A program made the translations under genes and the position numbers. The notes under the pieces are model-generated. The model was not told the DNA's origin. It saw nothing but the letters and a program-made list of their open reading frames with translations, and did not search any database. 64,000 nucleotides of DNA from Pararhizobium_B sp963838155 (GTDB lineage: Bacteria > Pseudomonadota > Alphaproteobacteria > Rhizobiales > Rhizobiaceae): positions 62,001-126,000 of the forward strand of contig CAWIQE010000013.1 in assembly GCA_963838155.1 (NCBI GenBank). The letters run 5' to 3'. Below are positions 1 through 8,785 of this stretch, one piece after another. Positions within the stretch are counted from its first letter, which is position 1. Every line of letters starts with the position of its first letter.

Positions 1-56
1 AGGTCGGGAAGGCCGATCTCCCGGCCGAATTCCCTAACGAGGGCGGTGGTGTTCAT
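1..56 (-). CDS. Probable CesT-family type III secretion chaperone (5' end only)
   Basis: Only the first 18 codons and part of the next are inside the window. They read MNTTALVREFGREIGLPDL on the minus strand. The pattern of a short hydrophobic helix, then (E/R)FG, then (I/L)GLP(D/G)L, is what I know from the N-terminal first helix of CesT/SicP-like class I secretion chaperones. The ATG overlaps the TGA of the upstream gene by 4 bp (ATGA), so the two are translationally coupled. A chaperone sitting directly next to its client is the usual arrangement in type III systems. The call rests on a very short stretch plus context; a different small protein with a similar helix cannot be excluded. Confidence 0.45.
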   Translation of the reverse strand, partial: MNTTALVREFGREIGLPD

Positions 57-1522
57 GACGTTAGTATCATCCAAAGCATTCTATTCCAATCTGGCATGAG
101 TAGTATTGTCAGTTGAGGCTTGTTTATCATGCCGGAAACGTTTTGAACCAAATCGCTCGAAACAATCTTCATCTCCCCCTTTCGCGCCTGATCACCAGAA
201 ATAATGAAGCAGCCGGCGAGTTCGGATTTTATCGCGATGAAGGGGATTTTCCCTTCTTCTTTGGTAGTAGCGGAAAATTTCGGATTCTTCGGATTTATTG
301 GTAGTTTCTCACCAGAAGCATGAATCTCTTTTGCGAGAATTGGCCATTTTACGTCAAAACGAAAATTGCCTTCATCCGTCTTTGTAACCTTTACTCGTGC
401 GGCCGCAATTTGCTTTGAATCAAAAGATTCGTAATTTCCATCTGGCTTGTAGATTCGAACATCTTCATACCCCGAGCCGACAGGGGAGAAAGATATCTCT
501 TGCCCCTTATCATTGCGTGCCCCGCGCACGGTATCTCGCAAGAAGTGCTGATGGAGAGCGCTCGCTATGACGCCTGTTGCTTCATCCGAACCCGTCAGGG
601 CACGCAACTTCCCCACGGACCGCTTCAAGTGCGCGTCTTGCTCCGAGGTGTTCGAGAATCCCGACTTATAGGTATCGTAGCCTTCATCTCCGATCAAAAA
701 ATGCATGCGGTAAACATCGTCCGCGTGTTTGTTTGGTATACTGATCCCATTGATCGTTTTGAAGGATTCATTCGATCCCTTGAGGAGCGTGTTACTGCGT
801 TCCTCCAAATACGAGGCAAAATCGGTAGGCTTTCCATCACCGAGCACATGGCTTATGTTGGAGGTCACGTGGGTGAAGGTTCCCGTTACCTCGCCCTGCT
901 CCGAAATGTTCAGGACGTTGCCGGCTATCTTTTGAGCCGTCGAAATAGTAGTCTTTATACCCGCCAAGTCCTGCGCTTTTTCCAGTATCTTTTTGGTCTC
1001 TTCCTGCGGTATATTGGCGTTTTTCGAGATTTTGTTCGCCGTGTCCTCAAGAGGCAACTCTGAAAGAAACCGCTGCTGATCTTTTGTTAGCTTGTCGAGG
1101 GCCCCCTTGATTTCCGAATCCATCTTCTCAGCAATCTCTTGCGCATCAGGCTTCACGCCATGGACTGGTTCGGCGCATTTCTCACGAAGCAACGCCATCG
1201 CGCCGGCCGCGGTGCCGATGTCGCCATCTGCAAGGGCGTTGGCGAACGTAAAGGCCGCGCCTGAAGCTTTCACAAAGCCTAGCTCCCTCTTTGCCTTCTC
1301 GGCGTCCTTCGCCGCCTTCGCCTCGTCCCGCTTGACCGCCCAGTTCTGGAACCGCCGGTCGTCGAACGTGCGGACGAACGATCGCGCCGCGTTCGCGCTG
1401 CCCGATCCGGCCGCCTTCATCGCCCGGCCCGACTTGCGGACCGGCCAGGTGCCCACGCGGCCGACGGTCTTGGCGCCGGTGCGAAAATTCGAGGAAAGGG
1501 ATCCAAGGCTAATTCGTGACAT
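53..1522 (-). CDS. Uncharacterised protein; candidate type III secretion effector
   Basis: 489 residues, no family recognised. The start at 1522 has an AAGAAG ribosome-binding site about 7 bases upstream. The N terminus is Ser/Gly/Arg rich (MSRISLGSLSSNFRTGAKTV), amphipathic and without a classical signal peptide or membrane segment, as in type III substrates. Residues about 55-85 are rich in Ala/Lys/Glu/Arg and probably helical; 110-200 is Lys/Glu/Gln-rich; 250-490 is a mixed alpha/beta domain with no motif I can name. Codons up to about residue 130 are GC-rich like the host (72% G+C by hand at 1201-1260), while the rest is GC-poor (41% at 241-420), suggesting an acquired C-terminal domain on a native leader. 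A chaperone-like gene starts within its stop codon. The effector role is inference from context. Confidence 0.5.
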   Translation of the reverse strand: MSRISLGSLSSNFRTGAKTVGRVGTWPVRKSGRAMKAAGSGSANAARSFVRTFDDRRFQNWAVKRDEAKAAKDAEKAKRELGFVKASGAAFTFANALADGDIGTAAGAMALLREKCAEPVHGVKPDAQEIAEKMDSEIKGALDKLTKDQQRFLSELPLEDTANKISKNANIPQEETKKILEKAQDLAGIKTTISTAQKIAGNVLNISEQGEVTGTFTHVTSNISHVLGDGKPTDFASYLEERSNTLLKGSNESFKTINGISIPNKHADDVYRMHFLIGDEGYDTYKSGFSNTSEQDAHLKRSVGKLRALTGSDEATGVIASALHQHFLRDTVRGARNDKGQEISFSPVGSGYEDVRIYKPDGNYESFDSKQIAAARVKVTKTDEGNFRFDVKWPILAKEIHASGEKLPINPKNPKFSATTKEEGKIPFIAIKSELAGCFIISGDQARKGEMKIVSSDLVQNVSGMINKPQLTILLMPDWNRMLWMILTS

Positions 1523-1783
1523 CGCAATCTTCTTTTAATATGGGTCCCCGCCGGGCGGGAACGGGATTGAGGAACGCTCCGGCGCGTCCCGGAAAAGCAG
1601 AACCGGCTTTCCGTCCGGACGCGCGCAAGCTCAAGAAGCTGGAGCCGTTCGAGGGTTCGCAGACGGCGCCAATGCTCGCGACCTTAAGCGTTCCGGCGCA
1701 AGCGGGGAGTGCCGAAAATGACAGGGGGGAGGAGAAAGCCGCCGCGGCCGGCGTTTTCGGGCCGGACGGACGGCCGCACGATG
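1523..1783. other. Intergenic spacer with degenerate palindromic repeat
   Basis: 261 bases between the left-edge operon and the symporter gene, both on the minus strand, so it should hold the promoter of the effector-like gene. Positions about 1585-1632 contain a decayed version of the palindromic repeat family seen elsewhere (a GGAAAA / TTTCCGTCCGGA core). No tts-box-like or other recognisable promoter motif was seen. Confidence 0.4.
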
Positions 1784-2791
1784 TCAGGCGCCGATGCGGC
1801 CGGGGCGCTTTGCCGGCTCGGACGCCTCGACGCCCTTGGCGTAGTGCGCCGCGATGAAGCTGACGACGATGAGCTGGAAGAAGTGGTAGAGCATGATCGG
1901 CACGATGATCAGGCCGATGTCCGGGTTGCCGGCGAAGATTACCGGCGCCAGCGGAACGCCGGCGGCGAGCGACTTCTTGGAGCCGCAGAACTCGACGGCG
2001 ATACGGGCTTCCCGGTCGAGCCGCAGGAGCCGCCCGGCCAGCATCGTCAGCCCGTAGACGATGCAGAAGAGGACCGCCACGCCGACCAGGATCTCGACGA
2101 CGACGGAGGGGTCGTTCCGGCTCCACACGCCGTCATGCACCGAATTGCAGAAGGCGCCGTAGACGATGGCGACGATGATCGCCCGGTCGGCGAGCTTGAT
2201 GAAGCGGTTGTGGCGCCGCGCCCAACCCTCCAGCTTCACCCGCGCCACCTGCCCGACGACGATCGGCACGAGCACCAGCAGCACTACCTTGAGGACAGTC
2301 GGCGCGAGCGGCACGGGCGCACCGCTCGCCTGCATGTACCACGCCATCATCAGCGGCGTCAGGAACACGCCGATCAGGCTGGAGATCGTGGCGTTGAAGA
2401 TCGCGATCGGCACGTTCCCCCGCGCCAGCGACACCATCGCCACGGAGGAGGAGACCGTCGACGGCAGCGCCGCGACGTAGAAGAACCCGATCATCGCGCC
2501 CTTCGGCAGCACGCCCGGAAAGGCCGCCTCGCCGGCCAGCACCGCGAGGGGGAAGAGGCCGAACGTCGTCGCCACCACGACGATGTGCGCCTGCCAGCGC
2601 GCGACGCCCTCCCGCATGCGCTCGGGCGCCAGCGTCAGGCCGTAGAGGAAGAAGACGACCGAGACGCCGTAGGTGGTGATCCATTGCCAGTGGAGGAGGC
2701 CGCCGGTCCGGCCGGCCTCCGGCCATGCGAGCGCGGCCGCCACCGCGACGAACAGGAAGACGATGAACCAGTTGACCTTGGGCAGTCGCAA
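1784..2791 (-). CDS. Bile acid:sodium symporter-like transporter (SBF_like/YfeH family)
   Basis: 335 residues with about ten hydrophobic segments starting at residue 8, the size and pattern of the SBF_like family (relatives of eukaryotic SLC10A7 and E. coli YfeH). It is an inner-membrane protein, probably a Na+-coupled transporter of an organic anion; the substrate is not predictable. Family-typical stretches include YGLTLAPERMREG after the second helix and the ALPSTVSSSVAMVSLARGN segment, where an unwound helix is expected near the ion site. The start codon is TTG (MRLPKVNWF), supported by a GGGGAAG ribosome-binding site six bases upstream; no better ATG exists. It appears monocistronic. Confidence is high for the family and low for the substrate. 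Confidence 0.85.
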   Translation of the reverse strand: MRLPKVNWFIVFLFVAVAAALAWPEAGRTGGLLHWQWITTYGVSVVFFLYGLTLAPERMREGVARWQAHIVVVATTFGLFPLAVLAGEAAFPGVLPKGAMIGFFYVAALPSTVSSSVAMVSLARGNVPIAIFNATISSLIGVFLTPLMMAWYMQASGAPVPLAPTVLKVVLLVLVPIVVGQVARVKLEGWARRHNRFIKLADRAIIVAIVYGAFCNSVHDGVWSRNDPSVVVEILVGVAVLFCIVYGLTMLAGRLLRLDREARIAVEFCGSKKSLAAGVPLAPVIFAGNPDIGLIIVPIMLYHFFQLIVVSFIAAHYAKGVEASEPAKRPGRIGA

Positions 2792-2810
2792 TGCCGTCTT
2801 CCCCGCTAGT

Positions 2811-2839
2811 GCGCTTCCGGTTTTCCGTCCCGGAAGCGC
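2811..2839. repeat. Palindromic intergenic repeat, short form
   Basis: A perfect 10-bp inverted repeat, GCGCTTCCGG / CCGGAAGCGC, with a 9-base loop TTTTCCGTC. It has the same ends and core as the 44-bp elements at 15379 and 36087 but lacks the middle GGAAAAGTGGAAACC arm, so it looks like a deletion derivative. It lies just upstream of the TTG start of the symporter gene. Confidence 0.6.
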
Positions 2840-2931
2840 GTGACATCAACTCTTTAGAGCAACACCGGGAACGTGGAAACCTCTCCGGGATTGCGTGAAA
2901 GGGCGACGCGCTCCAGCGGCGGCGTTCGCCC

Positions 2932-3501
2932 TCAGCGGTCGCGCAGGACCTTCAGCGCGCCGGCGAAACGGTTCAATTCCTTCAGCATCGCGTCGGCGCC
3001 CTTCTCCATCGCCTCCGTCGGCCGGAAGACGCGGTCCTCGCCGATCATGGTCTGCACCAGCGGGATCGTCACCGCTTCCGGGATCGGCATCATTTTCAGC
3101 GTCGTCAACAGCGGCTTCGTGGCCTGCACGCCGCGAAGGCCGCCCGAAATCCCGCCGTAGCTGACGAAGCCGGCCGGCTTGTAGTGCCATTCGAGGGCGA
3201 GGAAGTCGAGCGCGTTGACGAGGGCCGGCGTCGGGCCGAAATTGTATTCCGGCGAGACGAAGACGAAGGCGTCGGCCGCCGCCACGCTCTCCGACCAGCG
3301 GCGCGTGTGGGCGTGCTCGTAGTCTCCGAGCCGGGGGTGCTTCGGCTCGTCGAAGACGGGCAGGTCGAAGTCCTTCAGGTCGACGAGATGCGCGTCGAAG
3401 GAGCCCTCCGTCCCGGCGACCCGATGGAACCAGTCGGCAACGACCGGGCCGACGCGCGTCGGCCGCGTGCTGCAGACGATGGTATGGAGCCTGAGCGGCA
3501 T
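2932..3501 (-). CDS. NAD(P)H-dependent FMN reductase / NADPH quinone reductase family
   Basis: 189 residues, flavodoxin-like fold of the NADPH-dependent FMN reductase family. The phosphate-binding loop is CSTRPTRVGPVVADW near the N terminus, and the second flavin-contact motif SPEYNFGPTPALVNALDF is at about residues 83-101. Expected to be a soluble FMN-binding oxidoreductase reducing flavins, quinones or similar acceptors. It lies 16 bp downstream of the aldo/keto reductase gene on the same strand, so the pair is probably one operon for carbonyl/quinone detoxification. A second, only distantly similar family member is at 51909. Confidence 0.85.
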   Translation of the reverse strand: MPLRLHTIVCSTRPTRVGPVVADWFHRVAGTEGSFDAHLVDLKDFDLPVFDEPKHPRLGDYEHAHTRRWSESVAAADAFVFVSPEYNFGPTPALVNALDFLALEWHYKPAGFVSYGGISGGLRGVQATKPLLTTLKMMPIPEAVTIPLVQTMIGEDRVFRPTEAMEKGADAMLKELNRFAGALKVLRDR

Positions 3502-3517
3502 ATCCGTCTCCTCTCTC

Positions 3518-4465
3518 TCAGGCGCCGGCGGCGTCGAGCTTCGACATCTGCGCCGCCGACAGCTTCAGGCCGGCGGCCCTGACGAAGCTTTCGAGCTGGC
3601 GCAGGTTCGTGGCACTGGCGATGGGGGCGGTGACGCCGCGGCTCGCCATCACCCAGGCGAGCGCGACCTCGGCCGGTTTCGCCTCCTGCTCGGAGGCGAC
3701 CTCGTCCAGGACGGAAAGGATCGTCATGCCGCGCTCGTCGAGGTATTTCTCGACGCGGCTTCCCCGCTGGCTCTTGGAGAGGTCGGCCTTCGAGCGGTAC
3801 TTGCCCGACAGGAAGCCGGCGGCGAGCGAGAAATAGGTGACGACGCCGAGATCCTCCTCGATCGCCAGGTCCCTGAGGGCGCCGTCGAAGCCGGCCCTTT
3901 CGCACAGGTTGAATTCCGGCTGCAGCGTGTCGTAGCGCGGAAGGCCGCCGGCGGCCGAGGCGTCCAGGGCCGCGCGCAGCTGGCCGGCGGAGAAGTTCGA
4001 GGCGCCGATCTTGCGCACCTTGCCGGCCTTGATCAGCTTGTCGTAGGCCGACAGCGTCTCCTCGTGCGGGGTGGCGTCGTCCGGCCAGTGCGACTGGTAG
4101 AGGTCGATGACATCGGTCTTGAGCCGGCGCAGCGACGCCTCGACCTCCTTCACGATCCAGTCCGCCGAGAGCGTCTTGCCCTCGCCCATGTCGGAGCCGA
4201 CCTTGGTCATCAGCACGATGCGGTCCCGCTTGCCGGGATCGGACTTCAGCCAGTTGCCGATGATCGTCTCGGATTCCCCGCCTTCGTTGCCCTTTACGAA
4301 GCGCGAATAGGCGTCGGCGGTGTCGATGCCGTTGAAGCCGGCGTCGACGAAGGCATCGAGCAGCTCGAAGGACGTCTTCTCGTCGGCGGTCCATCCGAAG
4401 ACGTTGCCGCCGAAGACGACGGGGGCGATCTGGAAGCCTGTTCGGCCAAGCCGTCGCATTTCCAT
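3518..4465 (-). CDS. Aldo/keto reductase
   Basis: 315 residues, a (beta/alpha)8-barrel NADPH-dependent oxidoreductase of the YajO/Tas-like type. Residues 1-16 (MEMRRLGRTGFQIAPV) are the standard AKR opening; the catalytic region includes DTADAYSRF (Asp/Tyr), the Lys in VLMTKVG and the His in LYQSHWPDD. The C-terminal NADP-binding part is typical (PIASATNLRQLESF). The ATG at 4465 has an AAGGAG site 5-6 bases upstream. The first gene of a two-gene operon with the FMN reductase. The physiological substrate is unknown. Confidence 0.9.
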   Translation of the reverse strand: MEMRRLGRTGFQIAPVVFGGNVFGWTADEKTSFELLDAFVDAGFNGIDTADAYSRFVKGNEGGESETIIGNWLKSDPGKRDRIVLMTKVGSDMGEGKTLSADWIVKEVEASLRRLKTDVIDLYQSHWPDDATPHEETLSAYDKLIKAGKVRKIGASNFSAGQLRAALDASAAGGLPRYDTLQPEFNLCERAGFDGALRDLAIEEDLGVVTYFSLAAGFLSGKYRSKADLSKSQRGSRVEKYLDERGMTILSVLDEVASEQEAKPAEVALAWVMASRGVTAPIASATNLRQLESFVRAAGLKLSAAQMSKLDAAGA

Positions 4466-4610
4466 GGGAGCTCCTTTCCGGACGGGTCGGTCGTGCCGCC
4501 GCGTCTGCCGCGCTCGAACGACCCGATGCTAAATGGATGCCGCGGCCGGACATGCCGGCCATCGGGGGGACAGACCCGCAAATAGGGAGCGAATCCGCGG
4601 AGGAAAGACC

Positions 4611-6269
4611 TCAGAAGAGGCTCCCCTGCTTCGGCGGCCCGCCGGCTTCGGGCCGGCGCTCCCGGCGTGCGGGCCGGTTTGCGCCGTCCTCGGCGGCTTC
4701 CCGCCGGCGCTCCTGGCGTGCGGGCCGGCTTGCGCCGTCCTCGGCGGCATCGCCGCCCGGCCCCCTGCCGCGGGTGACGGCGTCCACCTGCCCGTCGGCG
4801 AACTGGATCGATATCGCGGCGCCCGGGCCGAGGGCTTCGGCCGATTGCACGGTCTGTCCGCCCGCGTCGCGCACGAGGGCGAACCCGCGCCCCAGGACGC
4901 TGCGGTAGGAGAGGGTCGACATGAGGCGATCGGCCGCTTCCACCCGCCTGCGGCGCCGCTCGACCATGAGGTTCATGGCAGCGGTGCGCCGGCCGGCGAG
5001 CGAGAGCAGCCGCTCGCCGCTGCGCTCGAGCCGCACCTTGACGCGCGCCGGCTGCGCCGAAAGCGCGACGTCCCGCCGCTGCAGCAGCGCGCGGCGACGC
5101 TCCAGCTGCCGCTCGATCCGGTCCTCCGCCTGCAGCCCGAGCTGGCCGAGCGACTGCCGCCGCTGGCGGATGCTGGCCGTCAGGGCCGTCGGCGTCAGCC
5201 GCGCCGCGGCCCGCTCGAAGGCGGACCTGCAGCCGGCCCGGTTCGCCTCGAAAGACCGGTCGAGCCGCGCCCCGGCCTCGTCGAAGCGCCGCCGCGGCAG
5301 GGCCAGGATCGCGTCGAGCGAGGGCAGCGCCCTCGCCAGGGCACGCAGGTCCTGGCGCCGCTGGTCGAGACGGCGGGACGAAGAGGTCCTGAGCCGCGCG
5401 GCCAGGCCGGCGAGCTGCGCCTGCAGCTCCGCCTTCACCGGCACGGCGATTTCGGCCGCGCCGGTCGGCGTCGGCGCCCGGCGGTCCGCGGCATGGTCGA
5501 TCAGCGTCCAGTCGGTCTCGTGGCCGACCGCCGAGACCAGGGGGATCGCCGAGCCCGCCGCGGCGCGGGCCACGGCTTCGTCGTTGAAGCCCCAGAGATC
5601 CTCCAGGCTGCCGCCGCCGCGGGCCACGACGATGAGATCCGGCCGGGCCACCGGCCCGCCCGCGGCAAGCGCGTTGAAGCCGGCGATCGCCGCGGCGACC
5701 TCCGGCCCGCACGTCTCGCCCTGCACGCGCACGGGCCAGACGACGACATGCACCGGAAACCGGTCGGCGATGCGGTGGAGGATGTCCCGGATCACGGCAC
5801 CGGTCGGCGACGTCACGACGCCGATGACGCGCGGCATGAAGGGCAGCGGCCGCTTGCGGGCGTCGTCGAAGAGACCTTCGGCGGCCAGCCTGCGGCGGCG
5901 CTCCTCCAAAAGCGCCATCAGCGCACCGGCCCCGGCCGGCTCCAGCGCTTCGATGACGATCTGGTATTTCGACGAGCCCGGATAGGTGGTGATGCGCCCG
6001 GTGGCGATCATCTCCATGCCTTCCTCGGGCTTGAACTTCAGCTTGGAGAACGCGCCGCGCCAGATCACGGCCTCGATCCTGGACCGCTCGTCCTTCAGCG
6101 CGAAATAGGCGTGGCCGGACGAATGGGGCCCGCGATAGCCCGAGATCTCGCCGCGGACGCGCACATGGCCGAAGGCGTCCTCGACGGTGCGCTTGATCGA
6201 GCCGGAGATCTCGGTGACCGAGTACTCGACGAGGTTGCCGGGCGAATCGGGAAGAAGGGTGTCGCTCAT
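4611..6269 (-). CDS. xseA: Exodeoxyribonuclease VII large subunit
   Basis: 552 residues. An N-terminal OB-fold binds single-stranded DNA (EYSVTEISGSIKRTVEDAFG to about residue 110), followed by the nuclease domain with the family signatures GVVTSPTGAVIRDI, VVARGGGSLEDLWGFNDE and SAVGHETDWTLIDHAADRRA, then a long Arg/Gln-rich coiled coil. With XseB it degrades single-stranded DNA. I chose the start MSDTLLPDSPG (6269); two upstream in-frame starts would add 3 or 12 residues. The C-terminal tail is unusual: after the normal end near the DAVTRGRG segment it carries an Arg/Pro/Ala-rich extension with a duplicated 17-residue unit before the terminal GSLF. No xseB is in the window. Confidence 0.92.
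   Translation of the reverse strand: MSDTLLPDSPGNLVEYSVTEISGSIKRTVEDAFGHVRVRGEISGYRGPHSSGHAYFALKDERSRIEAVIWRGAFSKLKFKPEEGMEMIATGRITTYPGSSKYQIVIEALEPAGAGALMALLEERRRRLAAEGLFDDARKRPLPFMPRVIGVVTSPTGAVIRDILHRIADRFPVHVVVWPVRVQGETCGPEVAAAIAGFNALAAGGPVARPDLIVVARGGGSLEDLWGFNDEAVARAAAGSAIPLVSAVGHETDWTLIDHAADRRAPTPTGAAEIAVPVKAELQAQLAGLAARLRTSSSRRLDQRRQDLRALARALPSLDAILALPRRRFDEAGARLDRSFEANRAGCRSAFERAAARLTPTALTASIRQRRQSLGQLGLQAEDRIERQLERRRALLQRRDVALSAQPARVKVRLERSGERLLSLAGRRTAAMNLMVERRRRRVEAADRLMSTLSYRSVLGRGFALVRDAGGQTVQSAEALGPGAAISIQFADGQVDAVTRGRGPGGDAAEDGASRPARQERRREAAEDGANRPARRERRPEAGGPPKQGSLF
4653..4748. repeat. Two-copy 51-bp in-frame tandem repeat in the xseA 3' end
   Basis: Two near-identical 45-bp matches begin at 4653 and 4704, a period of 51 bp (17 codons). 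In the protein they give EDGASRPARQERRREAA followed by EDGANRPARRERRPEAG. The reading frame is kept. This looks like recent slippage or unequal recombination in a disordered tail. Confidence 0.8.
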
Positions 6270-6572
6270 GCCCGGCATTGCGCCCGATGAGCCGCGCCAG
6301 GTCAAGGCGTCGGCGGCGCGCCTCGCCCGCCACCCCCTGAATGACCGGATCGCCCTTTCGGCGGGTGGCCCTTTCGGGCGATGCCGGCGGAATCGCCCGT
6401 AGGGCTTGTTTTAAACGATTTAATTATATCGCACATTTTTTTAAATCGATTAATTTATTGATTTTGTTTGTTTTTCACAAAAGGTGTACTTGTTTTTTTA
6501 AAATCGATCCGTATTTTTCACCGGCGTAAACACATTCTCTCGCTCAGCGTATTCACGAAAAGGTGCCGCCCT
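6270..6572 (+). promoter_or_regulatory. AT-rich pckA leader with three related ATCGAT-type boxes
   Basis: 303 bases between xseA and pckA, which diverge. The part at about 6405-6545 is strikingly AT-rich for this genome (11 G/C of 60 at 6421-6480). It holds three related elements: TTAAACGATTTAA at 6411-6423 (inverted repeat TTAAA-CGA-TTTAA), TTAAATCGATTAA at 6441-6453 (palindromic AATCGATT core) and TTTAAAATCGAT at 6497-6508. Short palindromes centred on CG are typical of LacI/GalR-family operators, and pckA of Sinorhizobium is known to be controlled by the LacI-family regulator PckR; that these are PckR-type sites here is inference. The ribosome-binding site AAAGGTG ends 7 bases before the ATG. 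Confidence 0.5.
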
Positions 6573-8195
<1,623 letters not shown>

Positions 8196-8205
8196 GGCGC
8201 TTCGC

Positions 8206-8433
8206 CTATTTGGCGCTCGCCCCGCCTTCCAACGGGGGCGGCGGCGGCAGGTTTTCGAGGCGCTTCGGGTCTCCGTAGCGGCTCGAAAACCAGGCGCTGA
8301 AGATCCAGACGCAGATCGCGACGACCGCGACGATGCCGAGAATAAGGAGGATGGAGAGGCGCCGCGTGCGGCGCTGCGCCCTCTGGTCGTCGCCCTGTCC
8401 GTCGCCCTTGTCGTCGCCCTTGTCGTCCGTCAT
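8206..8433 (-). CDS. Small single-pass membrane protein, hypothetical
   Basis: 75 residues from ATG 8433, which has GAGGG about 7 bases upstream; a longer in-frame reading from 8505 is less likely. The first 25 residues are Asp/Lys/Gln/Arg-rich and hydrophilic, followed by one strong membrane helix (ILLILGIVAVVAICVWIFSA) and a Pro-rich C-terminal tail (PPPPPLEGG). By the positive-inside rule the basic N-terminal side (RRTRR before the helix) should be cytosolic and the tail periplasmic. No family recognised. It faces pckA convergently and is divergent from tamA. Confidence 0.6.
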   Translation of the reverse strand: MTDDKGDDKGDGQGDDQRAQRRTRRLSILLILGIVAVVAICVWIFSAWFSSRYGDPKRLENLPPPPPLEGGASAK

Positions 8434-8785
8434 TCGCCCTCGCCAAGATTCCGCTTCGGCTCGATCCCGCAAGGCCGGCCCCGGCGATGCGCGCGGTCCG
8501 ATCATGCCTTACAAATCCTCTACGCCCGGTTAGCGCCCGCGGATTATCCGGTCGTTCGGAGATAGCACGGCAGTTGTTCTCGGCCGTGCGAGCGTGACGG
8601 AAATGTCGCGCCGGCGCGAAAAGCCGCCCGCTTCGGCCGGCCGCCACGACTTCGTCGAAAAAAATCTATGCTTGGCCGCTATTGGCCTGTTCCATGTTAG
8701 GCGATAGGCTTGCCGGGGCCGACGGCGTGGCGGCCCGAGCATCGCGCGCGTTCTGTTCCGAGGGTATTGGGTCGGCAATTTTGGC
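8434..8785. other. Divergent intergenic region upstream of tamA
   Basis: 352 bases without a gene. A 7-bp stem (GCACGGC 8565-8571 / GCCGTGC 8583-8589, 11-base loop) stands alone, without a T-tract. The tamA promoter should lie in the AT-richer stretch around 8655-8705, but no clear -35/-10 pair could be fixed. Nothing else was recognised. Confidence 0.4.

Noticed and set aside
6405..6545. AT-rich stretch as a replication origin
   Set aside because: No DnaA boxes (TTATCCACA-like) seen, no origin-type genes nearby; better explained as pckA regulatory region.
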